The notes beneath the pieces are model-generated. The model was not told where the DNA came from, ran no database searches, and saw only the letters and a program-made list of their open reading frames with translations. A program made the position numbers and the translations under genes. DNA of 34,311 nt from Chloroflexota bacterium (lineage in GTDB: Bacteria; Chloroflexota; Anaerolineae; J036; Brachytrichaceae), in assembly GCA_017743375.1 (NCBI GenBank), contig JAGHYX010000009.1, positions 1 to 34,311 on the forward strand, in the 5' to 3' direction. Of this stretch, positions 8,221 through 16,042 are shown piece by piece (the stretch's first letter is position 1; every line of letters starts with the position of its first letter).

Positions 8221-8385
8221 CCTGTCATTCTGAGCGAGAGCGAAGAATCTAAACTCGCGCTCGGGCGAACTGCTGCGGGGTCACCAAGGCTGCGCAGCCT
8301 TTGTTTCGCGGCACAGCGACGTGTGACTCCATGGGGGCTGGTTGGGCGGGATTTTAGATGCTTCGCTGCCGATCAGTATGACAGG
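8221..8385. repeat. 165-bp MITE-like element with 34-bp imperfect inverted ends
   Basis: The left end (8221-8254) begins CCTGTCATTCTGAGCG and contains AGCGAAGAATCTAAA. The reverse complement of 8352-8385 matches it at 28 of 34 positions without gaps. The interior, about 97 bp, encodes nothing convincing. Its CTGTCATTCTGAGCG...GCGAAGAATCT ends resemble a widely dispersed non-coding bacterial repeat often mis-annotated as small ORFs; that link is from memory. Confidence 0.7.
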
Positions 8386-8480
8386 CTGGCGCAGCGAGTG
8401 ATTCGTGAACGGGCACATGCACGTCCGGAAATTAAATATCTTCTCCAATGGACCACTCCCGAGTTCTAGCTGTGCCGCTA

Positions 8481-8486
8481 TATACT
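8481..8486 (+). promoter_or_regulatory. -10 box TATACT, leaderless-type, for the sulfatase-like gene
   Basis: TATACT ends 8 nt before GTG 8495. It supports that codon as start and makes the longer reading from 8405 unlikely. No good -35 is visible. Confidence 0.45.
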
Positions 8487-8494
8487 TGTCGCCT

Positions 8495-10033
8495 GTGGCT
8501 GCGCCAAGGCCGGACATCGTGCTGCTCGTCCTCGACACGCGCCGAATTGACCGCTTCGCCTGTCTGGGCTACCCCACGCGCACCTCTCCGCATCTGGATG
8601 CCTTCGCCGAGGATTGTGCGCGCTTTCGGATGGCCTTCTCGCCGGCGCAGTGGAGTGTGCCGGCCCACGCCTCCCTCTTCACCGGTGAGTACCCCTCGGC
8701 ACACGGGATGTTTCAGACCACCAGCGTGCTCTCGCCGCACTTGCCCACCCTGGCCGAGCGCCTCAGCCAGGCAGGCTATTTCACAGCCGCCTTCTGCAAT
8801 AACCCGCTGGTCGGCGTCGTGAACAATGGCCTGCGGCGGGGGTTCAGCAGCTTTCTCAATTACGTCGGTTTGATCACGACCCACCCCAACCAGGCCAGCC
8901 CGCGCTCAGGTCTGGTGGATAAGTATCGCCAGTGGTTCAAGCGCCAGTTCTCGGCGCTGGTCTCCGAGATACAAGCCTTCGTGGCTCGCTCCGAACGGCT
9001 CACCGAGCTGTCCTTCACCCCCCTGTTCTTCCCGCTCTGGCAAGCAGCGCTGAGCTTGAAGGGCAACTCACGGCGTGCGCTGGAGGACGCGGCGCGGCTG
9101 TTGATCAAGCGCGAAGGATTAACCAAGGGTCAGCCGGTCTTCTGTTTCATTAACCTGATGGACACCCACATGCCCTATCACGCGCCGCGCCGGCTGGTGG
9201 AGAGGTTCGCGCCGCAGTACTTCGCCGACCCAGAACTGCGCAGTTACCTTCGGCGCTTCAACAGCGACGCCTTCGGTTGGCTGGCGCCGCTGGAGGATGA
9301 CATCGCGCCGGCACACCAGGCGCTGCTCAACGGCATGTACGACGCGCAAGCTGCCTGGCAGGATGAGCTGGTCGGGGCGTTCTTCGAGCGGCTGCGCGCC
9401 GCCGGCGCGCTCGATCGGGCGCTGTTTATCATCACGGCCGACCACGGCGAGCATTTGGGCGAGCGACAGTTGGTCGGCCACACCATCTCGCTTTATAACG
9501 AGCTGATCCACGTCCCGCTGCTGATCCGCGACCCCGCTGGCCGCTTGGCAGCAGGTGACGTGGACCACGTGGTTTCGTCGCGCCGGCTGTTTCACACTGC
9601 CTTGACCACGGCCGGCGCTGCCTCGGACGAAGATCGCGCGCTGGACCTTGCGCAAGTCGGCCCAAATGATCCAGAGCAAGGTGAGGCGTTCGCCGAGGCG
9701 GTCTTGCCTCTGAACGTCCAGCGCCTGTTGATGCGGCGCAAGCCGGAGTTGGCCCGCCGGCGCGGCGCAGATCGCCGCCGCATCGCCATCTGCCGCGATG
9801 GATACAAGCTCATCCAGACCGGCGCTGATCACTTTGAGCTATACGATCTGCGGAACGACCCGACCGAGTCGCGCAACCTCTACGATGCGCTGCCGGAGCA
9901 GGCTGCCGTGCTCGGCGAGCGCTTGCGCGCCTTCGCCGTCCGGCCATCCAGCCATCGGGCCACCGAACAGGCCACGACGAGCGATGATCCGCTCGTGCTC
10001 AGCCGGCTGCGCGACCTCGGCTATCTGGAGTAA
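8495..10033 (+). CDS. Sulfatase-like alkaline phosphatase superfamily hydrolase
   Basis: A 512-residue protein from GTG 8495 of the sulfatase/alkaline phosphatase superfamily, which hydrolyses or transfers sulfate or phosphate esters. It opens RPDIVLLVLDTRRIDR, supplying the first metal Asp (D14). The nucleophile region is SVPAHASLFTG at about 54-64, so Ser54 takes the place of the usual Cys or Ser, and His replaces the Arg of CxPSR. The metal pair in FIITADHGEHLGE lies near residue 312, and the C-terminal part has the typical YDLRNDPTESRNL. No signal peptide or TM helix is visible, so it is probably cytoplasmic unless the start is further upstream. Whether Ser54 is modified to formylglycine or used directly is unknown. 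The lgt gene starts 2 nt after its stop. Confidence 0.85.
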   Translation: MAAPRPDIVLLVLDTRRIDRFACLGYPTRTSPHLDAFAEDCARFRMAFSPAQWSVPAHASLFTGEYPSAHGMFQTTSVLSPHLPTLAERLSQAGYFTAAFCNNPLVGVVNNGLRRGFSSFLNYVGLITTHPNQASPRSGLVDKYRQWFKRQFSALVSEIQAFVARSERLTELSFTPLFFPLWQAALSLKGNSRRALEDAARLLIKREGLTKGQPVFCFINLMDTHMPYHAPRRLVERFAPQYFADPELRSYLRRFNSDAFGWLAPLEDDIAPAHQALLNGMYDAQAAWQDELVGAFFERLRAAGALDRALFIITADHGEHLGERQLVGHTISLYNELIHVPLLIRDPAGRLAAGDVDHVVSSRRLFHTALTTAGAASDEDRALDLAQVGPNDPEQGEAFAEAVLPLNVQRLLMRRKPELARRRGADRRRIAICRDGYKLIQTGADHFELYDLRNDPTESRNLYDALPEQAAVLGERLRAFAVRPSSHRATEQATTSDDPLVLSRLRDLGYLE

Positions 10034-10035
10034 AG

Positions 10036-10902
10036 ATGTACCCGCCGGTCAGCCCTGTCATTGTTGAGATCGGCCCGTTAAGCCTGCGCTGGTATGGCGT
10101 GCTGATGATGCTGGCGTTCGTCATCGGCGCAGCGATCGCTGCGCGCCATGTCGAGCGCAGAAACCTGGACGGCAACACGGTCTGGGATGGGCTGCTCTGG
10201 GTGCTGATCGGCGCCGTTATCGGCGCTCGCCTCTATTACGTCTTTATACAGTCGCCGCGTGGCCCAGAGGGGTTAGGCCGCTATCTGGCCAACCCGCTCG
10301 AGATCATCAATGTGATGGAGGGCGGCTTGCACATCTTCGGCGGCTTCATCGGTGGCACGCTTGCCATCCTCCTCTACGTCCGCCGCCGCCGGTTGCCGCT
10401 CGCTGTCTATTTGGACGGCGCGGCATTGGGTCTGCCGTTGGGCCAAGCCATCGCACGGTTGGGCAACTTCATCAACCAGGAACTCTACGGCCCGCCAACC
10501 GATCTGCCATGGGGGCTGCGCATTGACCCGCCGCATCGCATCCCGCCCTACAACGACCTGACGCTATATCCAGAAAGCACGCGCTTTCACCCGCTCTTTC
10601 TTTACGAGAGCCTGTGGAATCTGGCCGGCTTCGGCTTGCTGCACGTCATCGCTAACCGGTTCGCGGGCCGCTTGCGCGATGGCGATCTGGTGTTGGTCTA
10701 TGCTATCTGGTATCCGCTAGGGCGCTTCTTCTTGGAGTTTCTGCGCACCGACTCCTGGTTCTTTCCCGGCACGCCCTTTAATGTGGTGCATCTGCTCAGC
10801 GTAGTCGCAATCGGGAGTTCAGCAGCCCTGCTCGCCCGCCGCGTTGTGCGTGGGCATCGCGCTACTCAAGGCGCGATCGGCCGCCAATCGGCCGAAGGCT
10901 AG
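10036..10902 (+). CDS. lgt: Prolipoprotein diacylglyceryl transferase
   Basis: A 288-residue membrane enzyme that moves the diacylglyceryl group of phosphatidylglycerol to the lipobox Cys of prolipoproteins. Several TM helices are visible. Family marks include GGLHIFGGFIGG (about 97-108, with the conserved His) and the Lgt signature GQAIARLGNFINQELYG (136-152), in which R141 and N144 sit at the conserved positions. GRFFLEFLRTD near the C-terminus holds the second essential Arg region. Start ATG 10036 follows the sulfatase-like stop by 2 nt, so the two are cotranscribed. At least two likely substrates (genes at 2453 and 31363) are in this window. The last 84 nt overlap, tail to tail, the DUF454 gene. 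Confidence 0.95.
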   Translation: MYPPVSPVIVEIGPLSLRWYGVLMMLAFVIGAAIAARHVERRNLDGNTVWDGLLWVLIGAVIGARLYYVFIQSPRGPEGLGRYLANPLEIINVMEGGLHIFGGFIGGTLAILLYVRRRRLPLAVYLDGAALGLPLGQAIARLGNFINQELYGPPTDLPWGLRIDPPHRIPPYNDLTLYPESTRFHPLFLYESLWNLAGFGLLHVIANRFAGRLRDGDLVLVYAIWYPLGRFFLEFLRTDSWFFPGTPFNVVHLLSVVAIGSSAALLARRVVRGHRATQGAIGRQSAEG

Positions 10903-11694
10903 GCTGGTCACGAGTCCATACACCAGCGCGCTGGGGATGAACCAGACGATAGCCAACGGCAAGCCTATCTGGGCCTGCCAAACCGTGGAGAGGAGCGCAG
11001 GGATGGACAGCGCGCCGAAGGCCAGACCGCGCAACCATTTGTTTGCCGGCAAGCGGTGGCGCAGGCCCGCATAGGCCAGGCCCAGCAATGCGCCCAAGGC
11101 GATGCTCAGGCCGAGCCACGTCAGCGGGGTCTGCCAACTCATCGCCAACGGCTGGCCGGCGAGGTTCGTGGCGAATTGCGCGCCGGCGCGCGCAGCCATC
11201 CCCCCTATCAACCCACCAAAGCCGCCTGCCAGCGCGCCCAGCCCTAGCTGCGCGGCGATGTCACCGAGCGTCGGTCGCCAACGACGCTCGGGCAGCGGCT
11301 CATCATCGGTTTTGATGATCCCCATCGCCACCGAACAGGCAATCGCTAAGAGCAAGGTGGTGACCTGCCCAAACGGACTGGACGCGGTGAAGACCGTCAG
11401 GCCAAACGAGGACCAAGCCACACTTTGCGCGATCAACTTGACCCGCAGCGGCAGCGTGCGGCGCTCTTTAAAGCGAAAGGCGGTCTCCAAAGGCTTTTGT
11501 AGCCAAGGACGGGTGAGCAACCAGGTGTATAGACGCTCTGAGCTGCGCGCATAGCAGCCGGCGGTGATCAACAGAAAAGGAGTCGTCGGCACACCCGGCA
11601 GGAACATGCCGGCGATGCCAAACCCCAGGCTGATTGTGCCAACGCTGATGAGCACTATGCGCTGTACCAGGCTAAGCGGCCTATACGTCACCAT
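10819..11694 (-). CDS. DUF454 (YbaN-like) membrane protein with extra C-terminal domain
   Basis: A 291-residue membrane protein. Residues 1-about 125 match the DUF454/YbaN pattern: two N-terminal hydrophobic segments with GIAGMFLPGVPTTPFLLITAGCYARSS, then basic WLQKPLETAFRFKERRTLP and another helix pair. YbaN-like proteins are usually about 120 residues, so the second half (about 145-291) is an extension with a Gly-rich segment, GLGALAGGFGGLIGGMAARAG, and three to four more hydrophobic stretches. Function is unknown. GGAGG lies 4 nt before the ATG, and a TATAAT box (complement of 11716-11721) sits 21 nt upstream of it. It is divergent from the MerR-like regulator at 11773 and may be controlled by it. 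Its last 84 nt overlap lgt. Confidence 0.8.
   Translation of the reverse strand: MVTYRPLSLVQRIVLISVGTISLGFGIAGMFLPGVPTTPFLLITAGCYARSSERLYTWLLTRPWLQKPLETAFRFKERRTLPLRVKLIAQSVAWSSFGLTVFTASSPFGQVTTLLLAIACSVAMGIIKTDDEPLPERRWRPTLGDIAAQLGLGALAGGFGGLIGGMAARAGAQFATNLAGQPLAMSWQTPLTWLGLSIALGALLGLAYAGLRHRLPANKWLRGLAFGALSIPALLSTVWQAQIGLPLAIVWFIPSALVYGLVTSLAFGRLAADRALSSAMPTHNAAGEQGC
10877..10895. terminator. Stem-loop in the lgt/DUF454 overlap
   Basis: TCGGCCG, loop CCAAT, CGGCCGA: a 7-bp stem just before the lgt stop codon and inside the 3' part of the convergent gene. It may serve as a termination or 3'-end structure for lgt. No T-run follows. Confidence 0.35.
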
Positions 11695-11715
11695 GCAACC
11701 TCCAGACTGGTGAGG

Positions 11716-11765
11716 ATTATAGAGGTTTGTGTAGCTTTGTGTAGGTTTTTCGGCCGTGTTAGACT
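11716..11765. promoter_or_regulatory. Divergent promoters with tandem TTTGTGTAG repeats
   Basis: Two exact copies of TTTGTGTAG, at 11726-11734 and 11736-11744, lie 10 bp apart, one helical turn, between divergent genes. Minus strand: TATAAT (complement of 11716-11721) for the DUF454 gene. Plus strand: TTGTGT (11737-11742), 17-nt spacer, TAGACT (11760-11765) ending 7 nt before the regulator's ATG. The -35 areas of both promoters fall on the second repeat, so a protein bound there would affect both genes. Confidence 0.55.
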
Positions 11766-11772
11766 ATGAGGA

Positions 11773-12405
11773 ATGTCACATCCTGAGCAATGGCTCTCGA
11801 TTAGCGAGGCGGCGGCCTACTTGCGCGTGCATCCAGCGACGCTGCGTCGTTGGTCAGATGCGCGCGAGATCCCGTGCATGATCACGCCGGGCGGCCATCG
11901 CCGCTTTGCGCTGTCGGATCTACAACGCTTCGCCGAGCAGCATCGGTCCACCGCTCCTCAGTCCTCGGCGCTGCCCTCGATCTGGGCGAAACAAGCGCTG
12001 ATGCGCGCACGGCAAGCGCTGCCGGCGCCGGAGTCTGCCGGCTGGTTGGCAGCGCTGGATTCGACGATGCGCGAACGCCATCGCGCGATCGGTCGCCGGC
12101 TGATGGGCCTCACGCTCCAATACATCTCCACCGAAGACGGCGCGCATCTCCTGGATGAGGCGCGGGCCATTGGTCACGACTACGCCAAGCTCAGCAAGCT
12201 GGCCGGCATTCCGCTTCAAGACGCGCTACAGGCAGCTTTGTACTTCCGCGACAGGCTCTTGGAAGCCAGCTTCGAGCTGGCGGAGACTGCGCCGATACAA
12301 GCCAGTGACAACATCAGGCTGGTCAAGCGCATCAACGCTTTGCTGAACGTCGTCCAGCTCGCTGTGGCGGAGGTATATGCCAGCCCGACGACAGCACAGG
12401 CATGA
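11773..12405 (+). CDS. MerR/excisionase-type regulator with C-terminal helical domain
   Basis: A 210-residue putative transcription factor. Residues about 7-58 form a MerR/excisionase-type winged helix-turn-helix (LSISEAAAYLRVHPATLRRWSDA, then ITPGGHRRFALSDLQRF). The C-terminal part (about 70-205) is all helical, with RHRAIGRRLMGLTLQYIS, DEARAIGHDYAKLSKLAGIPLQDALQAALYFRD and NALLNVVQLAVAEVY. This resembles the RsbRD N-terminal sensory domain, but that match is from memory. A ligand-responsive or stress-responsive regulator is plausible. It starts at ATG 11773 behind a leaderless-type promoter and is divergent from a DUF454 membrane gene, across tandem repeats that could be its own operator. 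Confidence 0.8.
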   Translation: MSHPEQWLSISEAAAYLRVHPATLRRWSDAREIPCMITPGGHRRFALSDLQRFAEQHRSTAPQSSALPSIWAKQALMRARQALPAPESAGWLAALDSTMRERHRAIGRRLMGLTLQYISTEDGAHLLDEARAIGHDYAKLSKLAGIPLQDALQAALYFRDRLLEASFELAETAPIQASDNIRLVKRINALLNVVQLAVAEVYASPTTAQA

Positions 12406-12578
12406 CGCCTGATCCCTATCCCTCCTGGCGCGTTCGCCGACAGGAGCGACGCACCGTCCGGGCAGCCGTCAACGCGGCGAGGCGGCGCCGGTGCTTCTAA
12501 AAGTTGCGGGGCAGAGGCTCCGCTGCGTTCTCCGCACATGTCGCTGTCGCCAATGCGTCTTTTTTAGGGGGCGAATGC

Positions 12579-12584
12579 TACAAT
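12579..12584 (+). promoter_or_regulatory. -10 box TACAAT, leaderless-type, for mutS2
   Basis: TACAAT ends 7 nt before GTG 12592 and supports that non-ATG start. The 186 bp between the regulator's stop and mutS2 otherwise show nothing distinct. Confidence 0.5.
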
Positions 12585-12591
12585 CCTTCGC

Positions 12592-14958
12592 GTGCTCACC
12601 CGCCATCTACAGGTCCTCGAACTGCCCAAAATCCTTGAGCGGCTCGCCGGTTACTGTGCGTTCTCGGCCAGCGCCGAGCTGGCCCGCGCACTGACGCCGG
12701 CCACTGAACCCGGCGAAGTCATGCGCCGGCTGGCTGAGACGCGCGAAGCGCGCGCGCTGCTCAGCAAGCAAGAACACATCAGCGTTGGCAACGCGCGCGA
12801 CGTGCGCGAAGCAGCCCGCCTGGCGGCGCGCGGCGGGATGTTGGAGCCACAGACGCTGCTGGCGATTCGGGACACGCTATCGAGTGGCCGCGCTATTCAA
12901 CGCGCGCTGCTCCGCTTCGGCGCCATCTACCCGCGCCTCACGGCGATCACAAATGCAATTGAGCCAAGCGGCACGGTGATCGCGGAGATCAGCCGCTGCA
13001 TTGATGATTCCGGCCAGGTGCGCGACACAGCTTCGCCGGAGCTGGCGGCCATTCGGCGCGACGTGCGGCTGGTGCACGACCGATTGCTGGCCAAATTGCA
13101 GCGCCTGATCCACGACGTGAGCGTGGCTCCCTATCTCCAAGAGCCGATCATCACCCAGCGCGCTGGCCGCTATGTCATCCCGATCAAGGCCGACTTCAAA
13201 GGGCGCGTGCCCGGCTTGGTTCATGACCAGAGCGCCAGCGGCCTGACCTTGTTTATCGAACCATTGGCGACGCTCGATCTCAATAACGAATGGCGCGAGC
13301 TGCAGCTCGCCGAGGAGCGCGAGCTGCGGCGCGTCCTGATGGCTCTCTCCGGCCTGGTGGGCGCAGAGGCCGACAACATTATTCGCACGGTCGAGGCGCT
13401 GGCGCGCTTCGACCTCGCGCTGGCCAAGGCAAAGTATGCCGAAGCGACGCAATCGGCAGAACCCGCAATCATCGCGCCGGCAACCAACGATGAAAGCCAA
13501 CCATCGCCAACGCTGCGCATTCGGCAAGCCCGCCATCCCTTGATTGACCCGCAAAAGGTGGTGCCGATTGACATCTCTCTAGACGGCGCGCGCGTCTTGG
13601 TCATCACCGGGCCGAACACAGGCGGTAAGACGGTCGCGCTTAAGACGGTTGGGTTGCTGGTCCTGATGGCTCAATGTGGGCTACACATTCCATGTGCGGA
13701 AGCGACCTTGCCTGTCTTCGAGGCGGTCTATGCCGATATTGGCGATGAACAGTCCATTGAGCAAAGCCTCTCGACCTTCAGCGCGCACATGACCAACCTC
13801 TGCGGCTTCCTGAGCGCGATCGGGCCGCGCACGCTGGTGCTGCTGGATGAGCTGGGTGCCGGCACTGATCCGGCAGAGGGCGCGGCGCTGGCGCGCGCGC
13901 TGCTCGAGCATGTGCTGCGTAGCGGGGCGCTCTGCCTCGTCGCTACGCACTATCCGGAGCTGAAGGCATGGGCGGCCCTCACCGATGGCGCGGTGAACGC
14001 AAATGTCGCCTTTGATGAGGAGACCCTCCGCCCGCTTTACAAGCTCACCGTCGGCCTGCCCGGCCACTCGAATGCCCTCGCCATCGCCCAACGCTTGGGA
14101 CTTCCCGGCGAGATCGTGGCTGCCGCTCGCAGCTTTCTGAACCGTGACTTGATGCAGGCCGAGGCATTGCTTGCGGAGGCCAACCGGCTTTACCAGCAGG
14201 CCGAGCGCGCGCACATAGCAGCGCAGGCCGAACGACGGTCGGCTGAGGCGGACGCAGAACAACTGAGGAATCGGCTTAGCCTGATTGAGGACGAGCGGCA
14301 GGCCGTGTTGCAACAAGCGCGCGAAGAGGCGATGCGCGAAGTAGAGGACCTGCGCCTGGAAGTGCGCCGGCTGCGCCAGCGCCTCCTTGCGATCGGCGGT
14401 GCGCTCGATGAAGTCAAGCACATCGAGCAAGAGGCAGAGCAGCTGGCCGCGCGCGCTGCGGCCAAGCTGCCCAAACCTCATCCAGCCAGCGTCCAAGCCC
14501 AGCCGGCCATCCGCGCCGGCGACACCGTTCGCGTGAAGCCGTTAGGGATATTGGCCCAGGTGAGCGCCGTCCTCGGAGACGAGGCTGACGTGCAAGCTGG
14601 TCGCGCGCGCATGCGCGTGAAGCTGAGCGAACTTCAGCGCGTCGCCGGCGCGCCTGATCTGGCCGTTGCGCACGATGCTCAGCCGGCTACGCCTCCGCCA
14701 CGCGAGCCGTTGCCGGTGGATCTGGACTTGCGCGGGCTGACGGCCGAAGAGGGCGTGGCGCGCATGCGCCATTACTTGGACCGCGCTGTGCAAGCCGGCT
14801 TGCCGTTCGTGCGCCTGATTCATGGCAAAGGCACCGGCGCGCTCCGCCGCGCCATCCGAGACGCAGTGAAGAGCGACCCCGTTGTGCAGTCGTTTGAGCC
14901 CGGTCTGGATAGCGAGGGAGGCGACGGGGTGACAGTGGTGAGATTAAAGCAGAGGTGA
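12592..14958 (+). CDS. mutS2: MutS2 family ATPase/endonuclease
   Basis: A 788-residue MutS2 protein, the usual length. MutS2 suppresses homologous recombination and, in some bacteria, rescues collided ribosomes. The N-terminal lever and core regions are followed by the ABC-type ATPase: Walker A GPNTGGKT at about 340-347, STFSAHM, and Walker B TLVLLDELGAGTDP. A long charged coiled coil (about 515-615) leads to a KOW-like segment (AGDTVRVKPLG). The C-terminal Smr domain (about 708-788) has DLDLRG and HGKGTGALR, so the nuclease motifs are intact. GTG 12592 is chosen because the N-terminus aligns with other MutS2 proteins and a -10 box sits 7 nt upstream. The PKS gene starts 3 nt after its stop. 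Confidence 0.95.
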   Translation: MLTRHLQVLELPKILERLAGYCAFSASAELARALTPATEPGEVMRRLAETREARALLSKQEHISVGNARDVREAARLAARGGMLEPQTLLAIRDTLSSGRAIQRALLRFGAIYPRLTAITNAIEPSGTVIAEISRCIDDSGQVRDTASPELAAIRRDVRLVHDRLLAKLQRLIHDVSVAPYLQEPIITQRAGRYVIPIKADFKGRVPGLVHDQSASGLTLFIEPLATLDLNNEWRELQLAEERELRRVLMALSGLVGAEADNIIRTVEALARFDLALAKAKYAEATQSAEPAIIAPATNDESQPSPTLRIRQARHPLIDPQKVVPIDISLDGARVLVITGPNTGGKTVALKTVGLLVLMAQCGLHIPCAEATLPVFEAVYADIGDEQSIEQSLSTFSAHMTNLCGFLSAIGPRTLVLLDELGAGTDPAEGAALARALLEHVLRSGALCLVATHYPELKAWAALTDGAVNANVAFDEETLRPLYKLTVGLPGHSNALAIAQRLGLPGEIVAAARSFLNRDLMQAEALLAEANRLYQQAERAHIAAQAERRSAEADAEQLRNRLSLIEDERQAVLQQAREEAMREVEDLRLEVRRLRQRLLAIGGALDEVKHIEQEAEQLAARAAAKLPKPHPASVQAQPAIRAGDTVRVKPLGILAQVSAVLGDEADVQAGRARMRVKLSELQRVAGAPDLAVAHDAQPATPPPREPLPVDLDLRGLTAEEGVARMRHYLDRAVQAGLPFVRLIHGKGTGALRRAIRDAVKSDPVVQSFEPGLDSEGGDGVTVVRLKQR

Positions 14959-14961
14959 AGC

Positions 14962-16035
14962 GTGAGCTATGTCCTATCAGTAGGCACAGCGCTCCCAGAA
15001 CATCGCGTCACCCAACAGCAAGCGGCCCAATTCGCGCTGGAACATTTCAATGGCCGGCTGGCGCATCAAGGGCAGCTCATGACCATCTTTGAGAACGCGC
15101 GCATCGCTCAGCGCCACTTCGTCGTGCCGCTGAGCTGGTTTGCCTCGCCTGACCATAGCTGGAAGGAGCGCAACGATCTCTATATCGCCAGCGCGGAGGC
15201 GCTGGGCTGCGCAGCGGCCCGCCAGGCCCTCGAGCGCGCCGCCGTCCTGCCCGAGGATGTGGACTTCATCGTCTTCGTCTCAACCACCGGGTTGGCCACG
15301 CCAAGCATCGATGCCCGCCTGATCGCTCGGTTGGGCATGCGCCAGACCACCAAGCGTCTGCCAATCTGGGGCTTGGGCTGTGCCGGTGGCGTGGCCGGCC
15401 TGGCCCGCGCGGCCGAGCACGTCCGCGCCTTCCCGAACGCCCTGGCGTTGCTCGTCGCCGTGGAAACTTGTAGCATCACCTTCCAGTTCCATGATTACTC
15501 GAAGAAGAACCTGGTAGCCACGGCCATCTTCGCCGACGGCGCAGCAGCGGTGTTGATAGGGGGCGAACGCTGGGCGCGACGCTGCTCCCATCAGGTGATG
15601 CGCTACGTGGCCGCCCATTCGCACCTCTTCCCTCATTCTGAGCACGTGATGGGCTGGGACGTCGTGGATACCGGCCTCTCCGTCGTCTTCGCGCCCGAGA
15701 TTCCCGCGCGGATCGCGCGCGACATGCGACCGGTCGTCGCGTCCTTCTTGGCTGAACAAGGCCTGAAGTTGGCCGATGTGGCGCGTTACGTGTTGCACCC
15801 CGGCGGCGCGCGGGTGCTCGATGCCTACGCCGAGGCGTTCAGACTGGCCGATGATGACTTGCGCGATGCCAGCGATGTGTTGCGCGCGCACGGCAACATG
15901 AGTTCCCCGACTGTGCTCTTCGTCCTCCAGCGTGTCATGCAAGCCGAATTACCACCCGGCCAGTACGTGTTGACGGGGGCGCTGGGGCCAGGCTTCAGCG
16001 CCGAGTTGGCTTTGTTACAAGGTTGTGCCTTCTGA
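14962..16035 (+). CDS. Type III polyketide synthase (chalcone/stilbene synthase family)
   Basis: A 357-residue thiolase-fold enzyme that condenses an acyl-CoA starter with malonyl-CoA units. The catalytic triad is visible as Cys140 (WGLGCAGG), His279 (YVLHPGGARVL) and Asn312 (AHGNMSSPT), and the C-terminal GPGFSAELALL motif matches the family. Bacterial relatives make alkylresorcinols, alkylpyrones or related phenolic lipids; the product here cannot be predicted. GTG 14962 lies 3 nt after the mutS2 stop, which indicates cotranscription. Partners often found beside such genes (an isoprenylcysteine-type methyltransferase, an oxidoreductase) are absent. The following gene is a permease, which could be unrelated or could handle the product. 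Confidence 0.9.
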   Translation: MSYVLSVGTALPEHRVTQQQAAQFALEHFNGRLAHQGQLMTIFENARIAQRHFVVPLSWFASPDHSWKERNDLYIASAEALGCAAARQALERAAVLPEDVDFIVFVSTTGLATPSIDARLIARLGMRQTTKRLPIWGLGCAGGVAGLARAAEHVRAFPNALALLVAVETCSITFQFHDYSKKNLVATAIFADGAAAVLIGGERWARRCSHQVMRYVAAHSHLFPHSEHVMGWDVVDTGLSVVFAPEIPARIARDMRPVVASFLAEQGLKLADVARYVLHPGGARVLDAYAEAFRLADDDLRDASDVLRAHGNMSSPTVLFVLQRVMQAELPPGQYVLTGALGPGFSAELALLQGCAF

Positions 16036-16042
16036 AAGTGCA

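Larger units (their letters stand above)
8041..8494. other. Intergenic region with an inverted-repeat element
   Basis: A 450-bp region between the tRNA promoter and the sulfatase-like gene. It holds the element at 8221-8385, a GTGAACGGGCAC motif at 8405-8416 that recurs one base different at 7769-7780, and a -10 box at 8481-8486. ORFs here overlap the repeat and are not believable genes. Confidence 0.6.

Noticed and set aside
7768-8416. CGTGAACGGGC(G/A)C copies as att-like direct repeats around the tRNA-Ser pair
   Set aside because: The 13-bp match has one difference and the motif recurs elsewhere in the window, so it is better seen as part of a dispersed repeat than as an insertion boundary.
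8071-8469. A 132-residue plus-strand ORF
   Set aside because: It runs through the inverted-repeat element, and its translation VILSESEESK is the repeat end read as protein. No ribosome-binding site or protein-like composition.
12406-12591. A terminator or small RNA between the regulator and mutS2
   Set aside because: Short GC stems and a T-run near 12560 exist, but stem and T-run are not adjacent and no clear hairpin-U-tract unit could be drawn.
13681-14496. A 271-residue minus-strand ORF inside mutS2
   Set aside because: Antisense shadow; the mutS2 frame has intact ATPase and Smr motifs.
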